NCBI GenBank assembly: GCA_030704615.1
Contig: CM060734.1
Location: 52,158,042-52,222,041, forward strand
From: Takakia lepidozioides
Taxonomy: Eukaryota; Streptophyta; Takakiopsida; Takakiales; Takakiaceae
DNA length: 64,000 nucleotides
Direction: 5' to 3'
The notes under the pieces are model-generated. The model did not search any database and was not told the DNA's origin. It worked only from the letters and a program-made list of their open reading frames with translations. Made by a program: the position numbers and the translations under genes. This document shows positions 53,867 through 64,000 of the stretch, piece after piece (position 1 is the stretch's first letter; every line of letters begins with the position of its first letter).

Positions 53867-56800
53867 TTAGCCGCTATTGTCAAAGAAGACCAGAGAGAGA
53901 AGGGCTGTAGGAGATGAGTTTTCATTGTTGAGGGCCCATGCACACCGGCATTTCCATAAATTCCAGAGAGTGGAGGCCCTTAGGGTCTCAAAGACCGGGC
54001 ATGAGGAAGCCTGGGATTTCTGTGCTTGATCATAGTTAAGCAAGATTTGCACCGGGGCATCTGGCAAGAGGTCCCAATTCCTGTAGAAGTCCCTCACTAG
54101 CGGCCAGATGGCAGTGGGAGCTTTGCAGTAGATGAGGCAGTGCTCCAAGGTTTCGATGGTACCTATCGAGCAGCATTGGCATAGAAGAGCCTCTGCAAAG
54201 CTGAGAAATTGGCCTACTTTGAGGACTCGGTTGGCCACCTGCCAAAGGAAAGTGCTAATCTTGGCTGATTTATATTTCTCCCATATTAAAGCCCAAATAC
54301 ACTTCCAGTTCTCATCAGCAAAAATTTTGTGCCCCCATTTATTATTCCATTTGGCATACATGGGAGCAGCCCCCAATAGGGCCTTGTACGCTCTCTTGGC
54401 TGTGTATGCAAAGAAGGGCAGGAGTTCATCTTTGAAGAGCCATTTCCATTCTGCCAGGTCAATTTGTAGAGTGGAAATCTGAGACCCTTCAATAAGAGCA
54501 AAAGAACTTTGTTGCAGCCATGGAATGATGGGAGAGCCCATAGGAGCTTGAGGGTTGAATTGTTTGGATGGGTCAGACCAGTGGCAGATCCGGGCTGGTG
54601 AGCAAGAGGTAGAGGGTAGAGAAACTGTCTGCTGGGAGGAAAGAGAGAGCAGACTAGAGAAATCGTTAGCCTGGAATTGATAACCAGACACATGTAACCC
54701 TGAGGAGGCTATGAGGTAGAGGACATGGAGGTTCTGGAAGTTAGAGAGAACCCAACGGTGGGGAGAATGTGGGCCAGGGCCGCCTGCAAGAATAAGCTTC
54801 CACGAATCCGGAATGGATTGTATGATATCAGTTATGCCTGATTGAAGGTGTCTGGAACCCAGCGCTTGTTGGAGGGACTGGGGTGTACTATCCCAGAGAT
54901 TTTTGACCGTGGAGACTCCTCTTGAATCCCAACCTACCCATCTTCTGGCCTGCTCTTTTTCCTCTCGGGATGGATTGTTGGAGTTAAGGAAAAGGTGTTG
55001 TCTCAAAACCTCGTGAAAAGAAGTTGGCTCATGTTTCCTCAGGAGGGGTCTAAAGTAGTTCCAGGCCTTCCAAATAGAGTTCCAAAGTGGGGAGCCCAGA
55101 GCTTTGTGGTTAAAGCCTTGCAGTATCCAACGGGATGAAGGCGCCCAGGCAGTGCTTTGCATAGGTGAGGATTCGGAGATGGAAGCTGCAACCATGAATT
55201 TCCACCAGCCACCTTCAGGTCCCACATATCTTGGAAGCCATTTACCAAGTAAGGCTTTGATCTGAGTTTCAGGATCTAGAACCCCTAGGCCCCCCTGTTT
55301 TTTGGGGAGACATATTTGGTGTCAAAAGACTTGGGGTCTCATGTTTTTCTCAGATGAGTTTGCTCCCCAGATGAAGTTCCTGACAATTCTTTTTATTTCA
55401 TTGAGAGTCTTAGAGTTTGGCCCCCAGGCTGCCGCAAAGAACCAGATTCTTGCTTGAAGGTTCACAGTAAGCGCCCTTCCAGTGATGGAAAGGAATCGAG
55501 AGCCCCAATATGTCATCTGCTTTTTGAGCCTCTGGATTATTGGGCCAAAGCGCTGGTCTTCGGTAAGGTTAATACCAAAGATATGGCCCAGCAAGGTGGT
55601 TGTTTCACCTTCACGCAACCAGACCAGCCCAAGGCGGCCCCCCCAGGTAGGCACGATGCCAATAGCAGATCTAGATGTATCCCCTAACCATGAGTGCTTT
55701 AGTCTTGGACCAATTGATTTTGAACCCTGAAACCCCACAAAATTGAAGCAGTGTGGTTTCTACTGCAGCCAGTGTAGATGGGGTGGCTTCCAATAGAAGA
55801 AAGGTATCGTCCACGAACATTGAGTCTTTGACCTGCCTCCAGAGGTGCGTTTTATGGTTCTTGAGCTTCAGGCCCTTGACAGTGCTATTGGCTTCAAGCA
55901 TGTAACCCAAGGCATCGGCTACAAAGAGAAAGAGGAAGGGGGCCAGTGGACACCCCTGCCTGACCGATCTTTGCAATTGGAATGGCTTAGAGAGGTAACC
56001 ATTGATGAGAACACGGCTGATGGCCCCTCTTAGGAGGATTGTCACCCATTGACAGAAGCCCACAGGCAACCCTGCTTTACGAAGGACTGCTATGAGGAAC
56101 GTCCAGTCTACTCTGTAAAAGGCTTTCTCAAAGTCCAGAAGCCATAGAGCCAAGGCTTGGTTTGAATTCGTGGCATAAAAATCCCTATGTTAGACCTATC
56201 CCCTTTCTTAAAGAGCAGCGTTATGACACCCTGTGTCATGAAGGCTGGCATGTGGTCCACATCTTTGATACCATTGGCCATATCACAAAAGTCCTTGGAT
56301 ATAGTGGACCACAGTGCCTTGAAGAACTCTACCGGCATTCCATCTATCCCATGGGATTTATTGTTGTTCATAAGCTTAAGGGCTGCTTCGAGCTCTTTAA
56401 TAGTGATCTCCTCCGCGAGCGGCATGGAATCAGCTGGTTTGAGCTTTTGAGGAAAATTGTCCAGGCACTGTGAAAGGCAGTTCTGATAAGAAGGGTCTTT
56501 GATGTCTTCATGAAACAAGGTTTCGAAATGGGTAAAGGCTGTTGTTGTCATTTCTTTGGGGTTGGTCGTTTTGACACCAGCAGAATTATACAGATCAGCT
56601 ATGGTGTGAGTGGCTCGGCGGAGTTTCATTTTTTGGAAAAAGTATTTGGACATCTTTTCTCCCTTAGTTGACCAATTGATTCCTGCTTGCAACTTGATTT
56701 TGGCTTCCTGGAGGAGGTAAAAGTTTTCAAGGTTAATGCGTGCTTCCAGGTAAGTCTGATAGGTGTGGTTGTCAGAGGACTTGGACTCCAATTTTTTCTG

Positions 56801-57832
56801 ACAGACACTCAAGCATTTTTTAAGAGCTAGAGCTTTCTTCTTCTGGGCGGCAGTGATATGTCTACAGAGGTTTTGACTTACTTTGCTGGCAGCTGTCAGT
56901 TTGGCTTGAAATCTGAGGATGGGACAGAGAAGGTAAAGCCCAGCAGAGGTCCAAGCTTTCTTGATTGCCTCTAGGAAGAAGGGGATACGAAGGTGAGAGG
57001 AGTTAAGCTTATATATGCCTCTCCCTCTGGGGTGGGAATTAGGAAGCTTGAGTGTAGCCGAGATCAAAGCATGGTCAAAACCTTGGTGGATTGGTTCTTG
57101 GTGGTTTTGAAGAGCAAAAGGGGCCAGAGCGAGCGAGATATAAAAACGATCCAACCTGGCCATACAAAGGTCGAGAACTGATCTATTATTCGTCCAAGTA
57201 AAGAAAGGGCTTGTGGAGGAGGCAAGGTGTGGGGGCCTATCAATTTCGGTAAGGCTATGGTTTTGAGTGAGGCTTTGCCAAGCCAAGTCCTCTTCAGCTA
57301 AAAGGTGGTGAGAGTTTTGGGAACCCTGTGCATACTGTTCTTTTCTGTCTTCTAAGTTTTCCACCATATTGAAGTCCCCAGCCAAAACCCATTTGTGGAT
57401 TGCTGGTTTTGCAGCCTCTTGTCATTGAGTTCGAACCAGAGAGCTGATCTGTCTGAGGCAGAGTTAGGTGCGTAGATGTTGATGAAGCCCGTGGGCTCGG
57501 AATCATTGGGGAAGAACAGGGAGCAAAATTGAACTCTTCCCAGGACCCAGATCTCATCCTTGAGAATGAATTGTGTCAGGGAGGGGGATAGAAGGATAGC
57601 AGTACCTCCTTTTGTGCCATCGCAAGAGGGTTTCCAAAGAGCTGCTGACTTTGGCCAGATTTGATCTGTGAGGCCTTGAATTTTCCTGGCACAGAGCTTA
57701 TGTTCTTGAAGAAAAACAATAGCTTGTGAGGAAATCAGGGGTGCAAGCCAGATGGAGAGCTTTATTTTCTTATTAGCCATCCTGTCCAAGCCTAGACCCC
57801 TAATGTTCCATGAAGAAAGGCTAACCTGCATC
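53867..57832 (-). pseudogene. LINE ORF2: endonuclease, reverse transcriptase, zf-RVT
   Basis: Starts at an ATG overlapping the ORF1 stop. The N-terminal AP-like endonuclease shows SLSSWNIRGLG, VFLQEHK, GGTAILLSP, INIYAPN and, after a frame change near 57,380, MAGDFNMVE and FTWTNNRSV...LDRF. RT follows with MPVEFFKALW, LLDFEKAFYRVDW, QRSVRQGCPLAPFLFLFVAD and the catalytic FVDDT (55,805-55,822). The C-terminus has the zf-RVT motif region (ISTFLWQVANRVLKVGQFL, then ETLEHCLIYCKA, near 54,100-54,250). Frame changes near 57,380, 56,150, 55,690 and 55,300 inactivate it. ORF2 nicks target DNA and copies LINE RNA there. Confidence 0.85.
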
Positions 57833-60637
57833 TTGTGAGGGTGGCAGGCTGAGAGGAAGTGTCTCAAATGTTGGCCTGGATAGGATGAAGCAGAATCTGG
57901 TTCGTTTGTCAAGAGGGGGGAGGGAGGTGACCCAGAAGTGATTCAGGGGGGCAGCCTTAACCGGTTTTCTAAGCTCTATTAGTAAGACAGGGGTTCTATA
58001 CTCATGAGGGAAAAGTTCAACAACTGAGTTAATGGGTAAGAATCGAGAACAGTTGAAAGATCTTAAACGAATTGAGGCTGGTCTGGAGGAGAGCTGCAGG
58101 AAGAAGTCTGAGAGGAGTATCTGTTTGAGTGAAGAAGGGATGTTTGCTGGAAGCGGTCCAGACCCCAAGTAAATAGAGAATTCATCCTGAGTGGGCTCGG
58201 AAAAGGAAATGGATGGGAGGAGTTTCCATTTTGCTGGGCAGATAAATTGGGGTTGGAGACAAAGAATTATGCAATTCCGGGGGCAATTCGCAATAGCATA
58301 GAAAATGATAAATGGAATTGGGGGGGCGGGGGCTGAGAATGAGGGACTTACAAGGATTGGTGAGGAGTGTTGGGGTGCAGTGATTGGAGTAGGTGACGGT
58401 AGCGGCATGTGGATTGGAAGATGGGAGGCCGCCGGACGGTGAAGAAACTGAACTGCCTGGGGGAGCATCTGAGGCATCCGCCGCAGGTCGGAGGAACTCG
58501 ATGTTGAGATAGCTCTCATTGGATTGTAGTTGTAAAGCGGGTTAAAGCCTGGCTTGGAAGCTTCTTCAATGCGTAGCCTCTCGATCTCCTCATTTTGGGC
58601 TAGCCCCTCAGTTTCCAGAATGGCGTGGAGAATGGTGAAAGCATTGTGTATGGTGTCCTTTGTTCTGGAGAGAGCTTTGATGGTTGTACAGGGGTCATCA
58701 AAATTAGGCGGCTCCGCCCAAACTCCCTGCAGAGTGAACTTGCTGTTGAGAAGCAACTTTTCGTCCATTAGAGCTAGAATGTGCGTGGAGGGAGACAAGT
58801 CTTGGCTTAAACCAGGGAAAGCCTCTGGGTAGGAGCCCCAAGTGATGATTTCTTGAGAAGGAGGGGAATAAAACGGCAGGTTAGAGCTGAAGTAGTTTTG
58901 AATTTTGCCATAGAGGGTGGGAATTGGGCTTTTATCCATCAGGGTTTTGGACATGAAAGAATGGACATCGAGAAGTGTGATCCAGAGAGATTCGAGGTTC
59001 ATTCCATCCCTTGATGTGATGAGAAATGCGGATCTAGGTTTTCTCCTAAAAACCATGGGTGTGATACAGGTGGCATTGGGTTCTCCAGCTGATGTGAGCT
59101 GCGAGCAGCCTCTTAGGGAAAGAGTGGGAAAAGATTGTAGTTTGCTACAGATAGATGCAATAACAGGGTCGTGGGCAATGGGAGACGCTCGCTGGATGGG
59201 AGTAAACGCAGAGGCCGGCTGCTTGGGCTTCCTGTTATCAAAATTGGAGGCTACTGCTTTCCCTTTCAAGTCTGCGATGTCCGTCCTATTACTACCTCCT
59301 CCCTTATTTCCTGGAGCCTTGTTGATAGATCTGGAGGATGCTTCAAGAATCATTGGGTCCAGAATTTCCTTTCTTTTCTTTGCCGGAGGGAAGGAGGAAA
59401 TTTGGACGCATGCGGAATCCTTAACCTGGAAGACAACCTCCCGATGGCTAGTAAGCAGGGGCAGTCCCTGTGGCTCGTGGCTATGATGGAAAATTGGAGG
59501 ACTCGTCGCAACGTAGCGGTTGAAGCGCCTGTGCTGATGTGTGCCAGAAACTGGATTTGAATTGGGATGAAAGGATGCTTGCGCAGATCCCAGATTGGCA
59601 TTGTCCCTTTTCCTTTTGGCCTTCGGGCAATTGGCCTTTAGGTGACCAGATAGTCCACAATAATAACAAGCCGATGATGATGTATCCTCGGACACCTTGA
59701 CTAAATAAAAGTTCCATTTGTTGTCAATTGGCAATTTGATGAAGTCTGGGAGCACTGAGTCATTTGGCATCATAACTACAATCCTTGGAAATCCATTCTT
59801 ATTGATTCTAGATGTAATGGTACTGCCCTTCCAAGCTGGGTAGTCTTTTAATGACTCCATATTGGAGCAAGGATTGAAGACACCAATGCACCCCAAGAAT
59901 ACTCCAAAGAAGTTACCAATATTTGGCAGGTAAAAGAGATATTGATCTGGGATGTAGGGTAGGGAGATGATTCTTGGACTCCAGATCTTGCCGTTACGGT
60001 TTCCCATCGCCTTTGACCATGGAAAGATGTTTACATTGAAACCATGCAAGTGCGGATTAAATGCCAAGGCACGGTCTGCTGCCTCCTCAGAATCCAACAA
60101 AATCGAGAAGAAGCCTCTCCCTCTAGCCTGGCAGAAGTGGTGGAGAAGGTCCCCCGAACCCCCCAAGTGCCTGGTCGCCCAATCCCTCACAAAGGTAGGA
60201 CTAACTTTTTTGCCTGGAAAGTGAAGCAGAATGCCTTTGCTCTCAAAATCAGCCACAGTGCCATCCAGGTGAGAAACTTCAATATTATCTACCATAGGGT
60301 GATCTCTGTTCATAGCAGACTGAAGAGCTGCAATATCCTCATTGAATCCTTCCATGATGTCAGTATTGTGACTAGGGGGGGAAGAATTGCTGATTTCCAC
60401 TGCGTCCAGGATCTCCGCACCTATTGGGAGGATGGGTCCTAATGCGTCATTCACCGAGGTGGGCACTGAAGGAAAGGCTGAGGAGGATGGATCAAAGCAG
60501 GCCAGATTTTTGGAGTGGGCCTGATGCGCCATGAAAAACCCAGTGCCTGTTGATGGAATCAGCCTAGGGTCGCTCAGCCGAGAAGGACCTGACCTTGCGG
60601 AAGCTGCACCAAAGGTCTTGTTGAGAAGTGGGCCCAT
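57821..60637 (-). CDS. LINE ORF1 (RNA-binding protein)
   Basis: Open for 938 codons. Residues about 165-280 form the RRM-like DUF4283 domain usual in plant LINEs (GILLHFPGKKVS, GRGFFSILLDSEEAADRAL, NIFPWSKAMG, ISLPYIPDQYLFYLPNIGNF). A single zinc knuckle CYYCGLSGHLKANC (59,628-59,672) is followed by a basic KAKRKRDN stretch. The long C-terminal part is Pro/Ser-rich, with a PSPTPITAPQHSSPILVSP segment. It is longer than many plant LINE ORF1 proteins because of this tail. Its stop overlaps the ORF2 start (ATGCAGGTTAG), which fits coupled translation. The product would package LINE RNA. Confidence 0.83.
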   Translation of the reverse strand: MGPLLNKTFGAASARSGPSRLSDPRLIPSTGTGFFMAHQAHSKNLACFDPSSSAFPSVPTSVNDALGPILPIGAEILDAVEISNSSPPSHNTDIMEGFNEDIAALQSAMNRDHPMVDNIEVSHLDGTVADFESKGILLHFPGKKVSPTFVRDWATRHLGGSGDLLHHFCQARGRGFFSILLDSEEAADRALAFNPHLHGFNVNIFPWSKAMGNRNGKIWSPRIISLPYIPDQYLFYLPNIGNFFGVFLGCIGVFNPCSNMESLKDYPAWKGSTITSRINKNGFPRIVVMMPNDSVLPDFIKLPIDNKWNFYLVKVSEDTSSSACYYCGLSGHLKANCPKAKRKRDNANLGSAQASFHPNSNPVSGTHQHRRFNRYVATSPPIFHHSHEPQGLPLLTSHREVVFQVKDSACVQISSFPPAKKRKEILDPMILEASSRSINKAPGNKGGGSNRTDIADLKGKAVASNFDNRKPKQPASAFTPIQRASPIAHDPVIASICSKLQSFPTLSLRGCSQLTSAGEPNATCITPMVFRRKPRSAFLITSRDGMNLESLWITLLDVHSFMSKTLMDKSPIPTLYGKIQNYFSSNLPFYSPPSQEIITWGSYPEAFPGLSQDLSPSTHILALMDEKLLLNSKFTLQGVWAEPPNFDDPCTTIKALSRTKDTIHNAFTILHAILETEGLAQNEEIERLRIEEASKPGFNPLYNYNPMRAISTSSSSDLRRMPQMLPQAVQFLHRPAASHLPIHMPLPSPTPITAPQHSSPILVSPSFSAPAPPIPFIIFYAIANCPRNCIILCLQPQFICPAKWKLLPSISFSEPTQDEFSIYLGSGPLPANIPSSLKQILLSDFFLQLSSRPASIRLRSFNCSRFLPINSVVELFPHEYRTPVLLIELRKPVKAAPLNHFWVTSLPPLDKRTRFCFILSRPTFETLPLSLPPSQDAG

Positions 60638-61000
60638 GATAAGGAAAGAAAAGGAGGGTGAGAAGGGTTGGGGAGAATGACTTGCTCAGCCGGGGAAAAT
60701 CAGTGATGGAGAAATTAAAAGGCGGCAGCTAGAGAACTGCAGTCTAGTGCCCGAAGAGTGAAGTTGTAGCGAACTCGGAGAATAACAGAGTTTGAAGAAG
60801 GAAGGGAAACGGAGCTGCAAGCAGTGAACCGCCACTGAGAGCACGCTGAGTGAGGCAGATGGGGAGCTTGGAGTGGGTTCTCAGGAGAGGAAGGTGACGA
60901 GACGAGAAGCGCGGGCTTGGTTTGAGGGAATTTTAGCGCTGGTGACGGCTGCATGGCGGTTCGAGCCAGAGCTTGTCGGCAGCCATAACTTCGACGTTAG

Positions 61001-61805
61001 TGGAGGCAAGGTGATTAGCTTGTGGGTGGATAATCAAGCGCCTCAAGGGAGGGGTCAGTTCTTGGCGGCTGTGCATTAAGAGGTTGATGGGAGACCTCAA
61101 GAGGTACAGGGCATCTTATTCTCTAAAGGGATGAATATGGATAGTTCATTAGAGGTATGGGATCAGGCTGAGGCTTGGGATGTGATGTTCGGGATGGGGA
61201 CTGGCTCGAGATTGTTTTGAGTTAAGCTTCCTGATACAGAGCTGATTCACAAGGACAGCGGCACGGGGATGTGAAGGCTTTGCGATGTGAAGAACGCCAG
61301 AGTGTGGTGGCCATCCACCATAGAGAGCCGTTCGGGGAGCTTGCTCACTCAACACAGAACGCGGAGCTCCTCTTCCGCATCCCAAAAAATTATTTTTAAT
61401 AGTAAATCAAAACTTAGTTTCTTAACATTGATTTATTATGCTCAAGTTATATTTTTATATATTTTCAATTTTAATTTCTTCTGGTTAGATTCTCATTGGT
61501 TTATATTGGTGATATTGCCAACTATCTGAAATCCTTAGGAAAATTGCCATTTACCCTACCCTTACCCTACTTAAACTTGCCGGGCCCGTTAAATAACCTT
61601 ATCCTCATGTTATATTTTGAGAGTACTCGGTTTACCCTGACCTGGCGTGTTCTACAAATGTGCATTACCAGGTCATTACCTGGAACCAACCCTTACTTTC
61701 CATTTGGAAAATAATAATACTCGGGCCCGGCGGATAAATCTTTTCTCAAAATTCAGGTGACCCTTACCCTGAGGGTAAATAAAAATTCAATCCCGCTCAA
61801 CATTG
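61001..61805. other. LINE 5' region and right end of the hAT-like element
   Basis: No gene is seen. The last 300 bp are rich in TTACCCT and GGGCCCG motifs, like those near 52,790-52,950 at the left side of the same element, and end in the CCCGCTCAACATTG terminus. A GGGATTGAATTTT motif near 53,167 is the inverse of AAAATTCAATCCC at 61,783, just inside this terminus. Confidence 0.5.
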
Positions 61806-62149
61806 TTTAAAACTTTGCTGGAACCCAAAAACAGGAGAATCTTGATCCATTCAAGGAAGCTATTTTGATCCCAAAACCTTGGATAGCCTTAAGAAGGAAG
61901 CCCCAATTGATCCTATCAAAGGTTTTTTCAAAGGCCAACACCATAGCAAGACGTTGGTTAGAATCAGTAGCGAAATGTAAGGCCTCATTGGCTAGAATAA
62001 TATTGTCCAGAATGAACCGGTTCTTCACAAGGCCAGTCTGGACAGCCGAATCGTTGAATGCGTTGAAGGCGCATAGCCAATGCCTTGGCAATAATTTTAT
62101 AAGCAGAGTTAAGGAGGGTAATAGGGCAGTAATTAGTTATATCAGCCCT
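61806..62149 (-). mobile_element. LINE ORF2 fragment, part 2 of the split LINE
   Basis: Minus-strand RT fingers and palm entry: ADITNYCPITLLNSAYKIIA, QTGLVKNRFILDNIILANEA, LAMVLAFEKTFDRINWGFLL. It continues into 51,405-52,092 on the far side of the hAT-like insertion. To the right it is interrupted by a SINE and a hAT MITE and resumes at 62,603 with IINLIFKKGDG. Confidence 0.82.
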
Positions 62150-62303
62150 TAGGGCATATACCCTCATACAAGTGGTTGTGGGTTCAAACCACCCTGTTGG
62201 TTATTACAAAGGTGTCCACCTTCCTACTTGGAAGGCAGTAGCCGTTCTGGGTCAAGTGACACCATACGTTACGCTTGCTTCGGCAACGCGTCCACCTTTC
62301 TTT
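62150..62303 (+). mobile_element. tRNA-derived SINE inserted in the LINE
   Basis: 154 bp flanked by a perfect 13-bp duplication TTATATCAGCCCT (62,137-62,149 and 62,304-62,316). It carries a B box GGTTCAAACC (62,181-62,190) and shares CCCTCATAC and GGTTGTGGGTTCAA with the SINE at 49.2 kb. It ends in a T-rich stretch. Same family, shorter or diverged A-box region. Confidence 0.75.
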
Positions 62304-62319
62304 TTATATCAGCCCTATC

Positions 62320-62602
62320 CAGTGTTTTCCTTTCTGACAAAAAATCGCCAAATTTCGATCTGGAAACTGCGTCAGCTACTTGTACAAGGGATGGGGGGCA
62401 AGATCTGACTTTTTCGCCAAGAAGCAGCAGCAGATAAATTTCAGGTGCCTAATCTTGCCGGCATGGACCAGCCAAAACGTGACATCTGGAATATAGCCAC
62501 TTTTCTAACTATATTACCTCCATATTCTTGCCACATGGGCATTGGGTAGAATTCACAGGTGGCCCTGCCAGCGATTTTAGAAATACTAAAAAAAAAACAC
62601 TG
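62320..62602. mobile_element. hAT-type MITE, 283 bp
   Basis: The ends CAGTGTTTT and AAAACACTG are inverted. The flanks GCCCTATC (62,312-62,319) and GCCCCATC (62,603-62,610) are an 8-bp duplication with one change. It interrupts the split LINE within the RT sequence, next to the SINE. No coding capacity. Confidence 0.75.
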
Positions 62603-62660
62603 GCCCCATCCCCTTTCTTAAAGATAAGATTAATGATCCCCAATTTTTATAAGGAAGATA
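62603..62660 (-). mobile_element. LINE ORF2 fragment, part 3 of the split LINE
   Basis: Encodes IINLIFKKGDG on the minus strand, the conserved segment just before ADITNYCPITLLN. The LINE then fades out; everything 5' of this RT segment is missing. Confidence 0.65.
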
Positions 62661-64000
62661 GGAATAATGTAAGAACTTAATGGATGCGTGTAATCTGAAA
62701 GTACTTTCGCCGTGTAATCTGAAAGTACTTTCGCCAGATTCCGGCAACCTGGGCTCCTCCAGGGGGGGGGGGGGCGCGGTCAAATCCTCCCCACCCCATA
62801 TTATCTCGGTTTCACTATTAAATACTTATGAATCTGAGTGGGTTGCAAGCTGTGGTGGGTAGTGTGGTGGGTAGCGTGATGGTAAGGTGATAGCAATGGA
62901 GGCGGGGCAAGGTTCCAGGTTCAGTTCCTGATGGGGAGCTGTAGCAGTGTAACCCTGGTTTATGTAACCCTCCACTTAGTGGATTACCCTCCACTTGGTG
63001 TAATCCACTGTAACCCCGATTTCTCATGTACTCTGGTTGGTCCATTTTATACTTTGCCACGTTTGGGCTTAGTCAAGTTTCAGTTACACTCCATTCTGTG
63101 TAACCCCGAGTGGAGTTACTCATTGTGTAACTGATGTAACTCCAAGTGGTGTTACACACCTCATCGTGTAACCCAGCGTAACCCAGTGTAACCCCGACTG
63201 GAGTTGACACTCCTTCAATTCCATGTCACTCTCAAGAGAGGGTGGGAAAGATTTGACGTGCCAGAAACCGGCATACCATCCTGTCAGAGGTTACACGTGT
63301 GCATTAAGTACTTACATTATTCCTATTATCTTCCATTTTATAATATGTATGAATATTCAAAAAGAGCAAACATATAACATCTTTCAAAAGAAGAGCTATA
63401 TGATTTCCATGCAAAGAGGCGGAGTAAACGAATCATGTGCACACATGTTCATTCAAGTGCTGTCAAGAGCACTCACCAAGGAACAGCATAGACACTTCAT
63501 CCACCTGTGAGACTTACTCTTTACTCCATATATCATTTGCTTTTGTCATCGATCATGTGTCAATGGTTAGCTGGTGTCATGGAAAAATGTGCATGAAAAT
63601 CTGAGGACTTCACTGCTGAACTATATACCTACTCAGGGACGTTTCAGTCAGTTGGTAGTGACCATATTTTTGGCTTCTACTTGCTACTGTTAAGGTTGAA
63701 TTGTTAGCACATCATCAGCATTCTAAGAGGGCTTCCAAATGTTATGGAAATCCAGCAGGTGACAAAGCATGATGATCACAAGAATTAGATCAGGGGATGG
63801 AACTCTTCTAGGGTTCCCTACAAGAAACTCAATGGGCAACTAGATAGCTAACGAGCTTATGGTGAAAATCACTGGCTCCAGCTGGACTCATGTATGCAGA
63901 TACGTTGTAACCCGTGATGTCTTAGTAAGTAATCATTGTATAAAGATGTAAGCTTAAGAGGTGGAGGTGAACGAACAGGTGTGGTGCAAATCTTACAAAT
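62661..64000. other. Right edge, degenerate GTGTAACCC repeats, no gene seen
   Basis: A duplicated GTGTAATCTGAAAGTACTTTCG (62,686-62,735) and a run of 13 G lie at the left. From 62,940 to 63,215 degenerate GTGTAACCC and TGGAGTTAC motifs alternate, partly in inverted orientation (CCACTTAGTGG, CCACTTGGTG). The last 780 bp show no conserved frame or repeat. Confidence 0.45.

Larger units (their letters stand above)
53171..61000 (-). mobile_element. Near-complete plant L1-type LINE
   Basis: Minus-strand element with an A-rich tail on the left, ORF2 (endonuclease, RT, zf-RVT) and ORF1 (RRM-like domain plus CCHC knuckle). The 5' boundary is uncertain (60.7-61.4 kb). ORF1 is open over 938 codons, while ORF2 has at least four frame changes. 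The insertion is therefore fairly young but no longer active on its own. It lies inside the large hAT-like element. Confidence 0.85.
52093..61805. mobile_element. Large hAT-like element (9.7 kb with nested insertions)
   Basis: The left end reads CAGTGTTGAGCGGGTAT. The right end, reverse-complemented, reads CAATGTTGAGCGGGATT. The flanks GTTAAAAC and TTTAAAAC are an 8-bp duplication with one change. The termini resemble those of the 929-bp hAT at 48.7 kb (CAGTGTTGTGCGGGT). Removing it joins the two RT halves of the host LINE (QQSF then NHWLPLL). Its own content is about 1 kb on the left (repeats, a short inverted-repeat element, TACCCGG motifs) and a few hundred bp on the right. A complete LINE fills the middle and no hAT transposase is seen. 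Confidence 0.75.

Noticed and set aside
58554-59560. Plus-strand frames of 90-190 codons opposite LINE ORF1
   Set aside because: Antisense shadows of a clear 938-codon minus-strand frame with an RRM-like domain and zinc knuckle.
62940-63215. GTGTAACCC motifs as telomeric repeat
   Set aside because: Motifs are degenerate, partly inverted and differ from the plant telomere unit.
1-64000. CRISPR arrays, bacterial operons, rRNA or complete tRNA genes
   Set aside because: None seen; tRNA-like A/B boxes occur only within the two SINEs.

Overview
The window looks like nuclear DNA from a streptophyte plant with a repeat-rich genome, more likely a non-flowering lineage than a flowering plant. This rests on the one clear host enzyme, a nine-exon carotenoid cleavage dioxygenase 7 (CCD7, strigolactone pathway), on GT-AG introns, and on the mix of Ty3/gypsy, plant L1-type LINE, hAT and tRNA-derived SINE elements. 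The species cannot be named from sequence alone.

Layout. 1-3,726: partial minus-strand copy (B) of a Ty3/gypsy retrotransposon. 4,960-14,910 (copy A) and 17,922-29,822 (copy C): two further copies of the same family from different subfamilies, both minus strand. 29.8-34.9 kb: repeats and a decayed LINE. 34,966-39,061: five-exon plus-strand gene with a pipsqueak-type helix-turn-helix. 41,056-47,066: CCD7, minus strand. 48.7-49.7 kb: short non-autonomous hAT carrying a SINE. 50.7-62.7 kb: nested transposons, in which a LINE is split by a 9.7-kb hAT-like insertion that itself contains a second, nearly full-length LINE. The same split LINE also carries a SINE and a 283-bp hAT MITE. The last 1.3 kb holds only degenerate repeats.

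The most interesting system is the Ty3/gypsy family. Its coding order is gag, retropepsin, a C5 cytosine DNA methyltransferase (motifs I, IV, VI and X, in unpermuted order), RT, RNase H, integrase, and a C-terminal PHD finger. The element therefore carries a possible DNA-methylation writer and a possible histone reader. Methyltransferases in retrotransposons have been reported in some algae and dinoflagellates (de Mendoza et al. 2018, recalled from memory); I do not know of the PHD combination being described.

The ends of both near-complete copies are odd. The sense-strand order is L-internal-PPT-X-L-X, where the reverse transcription product should be X-L-internal-X-L, so the inserts look circularly permuted and contain an LTR-LTR junction. 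The primer-binding site matches no obvious tRNA but is complementary (12-13 nt, covarying between subfamilies) to a hairpin loop in the element's own LTR, which suggests Tf1-like self-priming. Copy C also carries apparent host gene fragments (MAD1, a mitochondrial L7/L12 protein) in its leader. All three copies carry disabling mutations.
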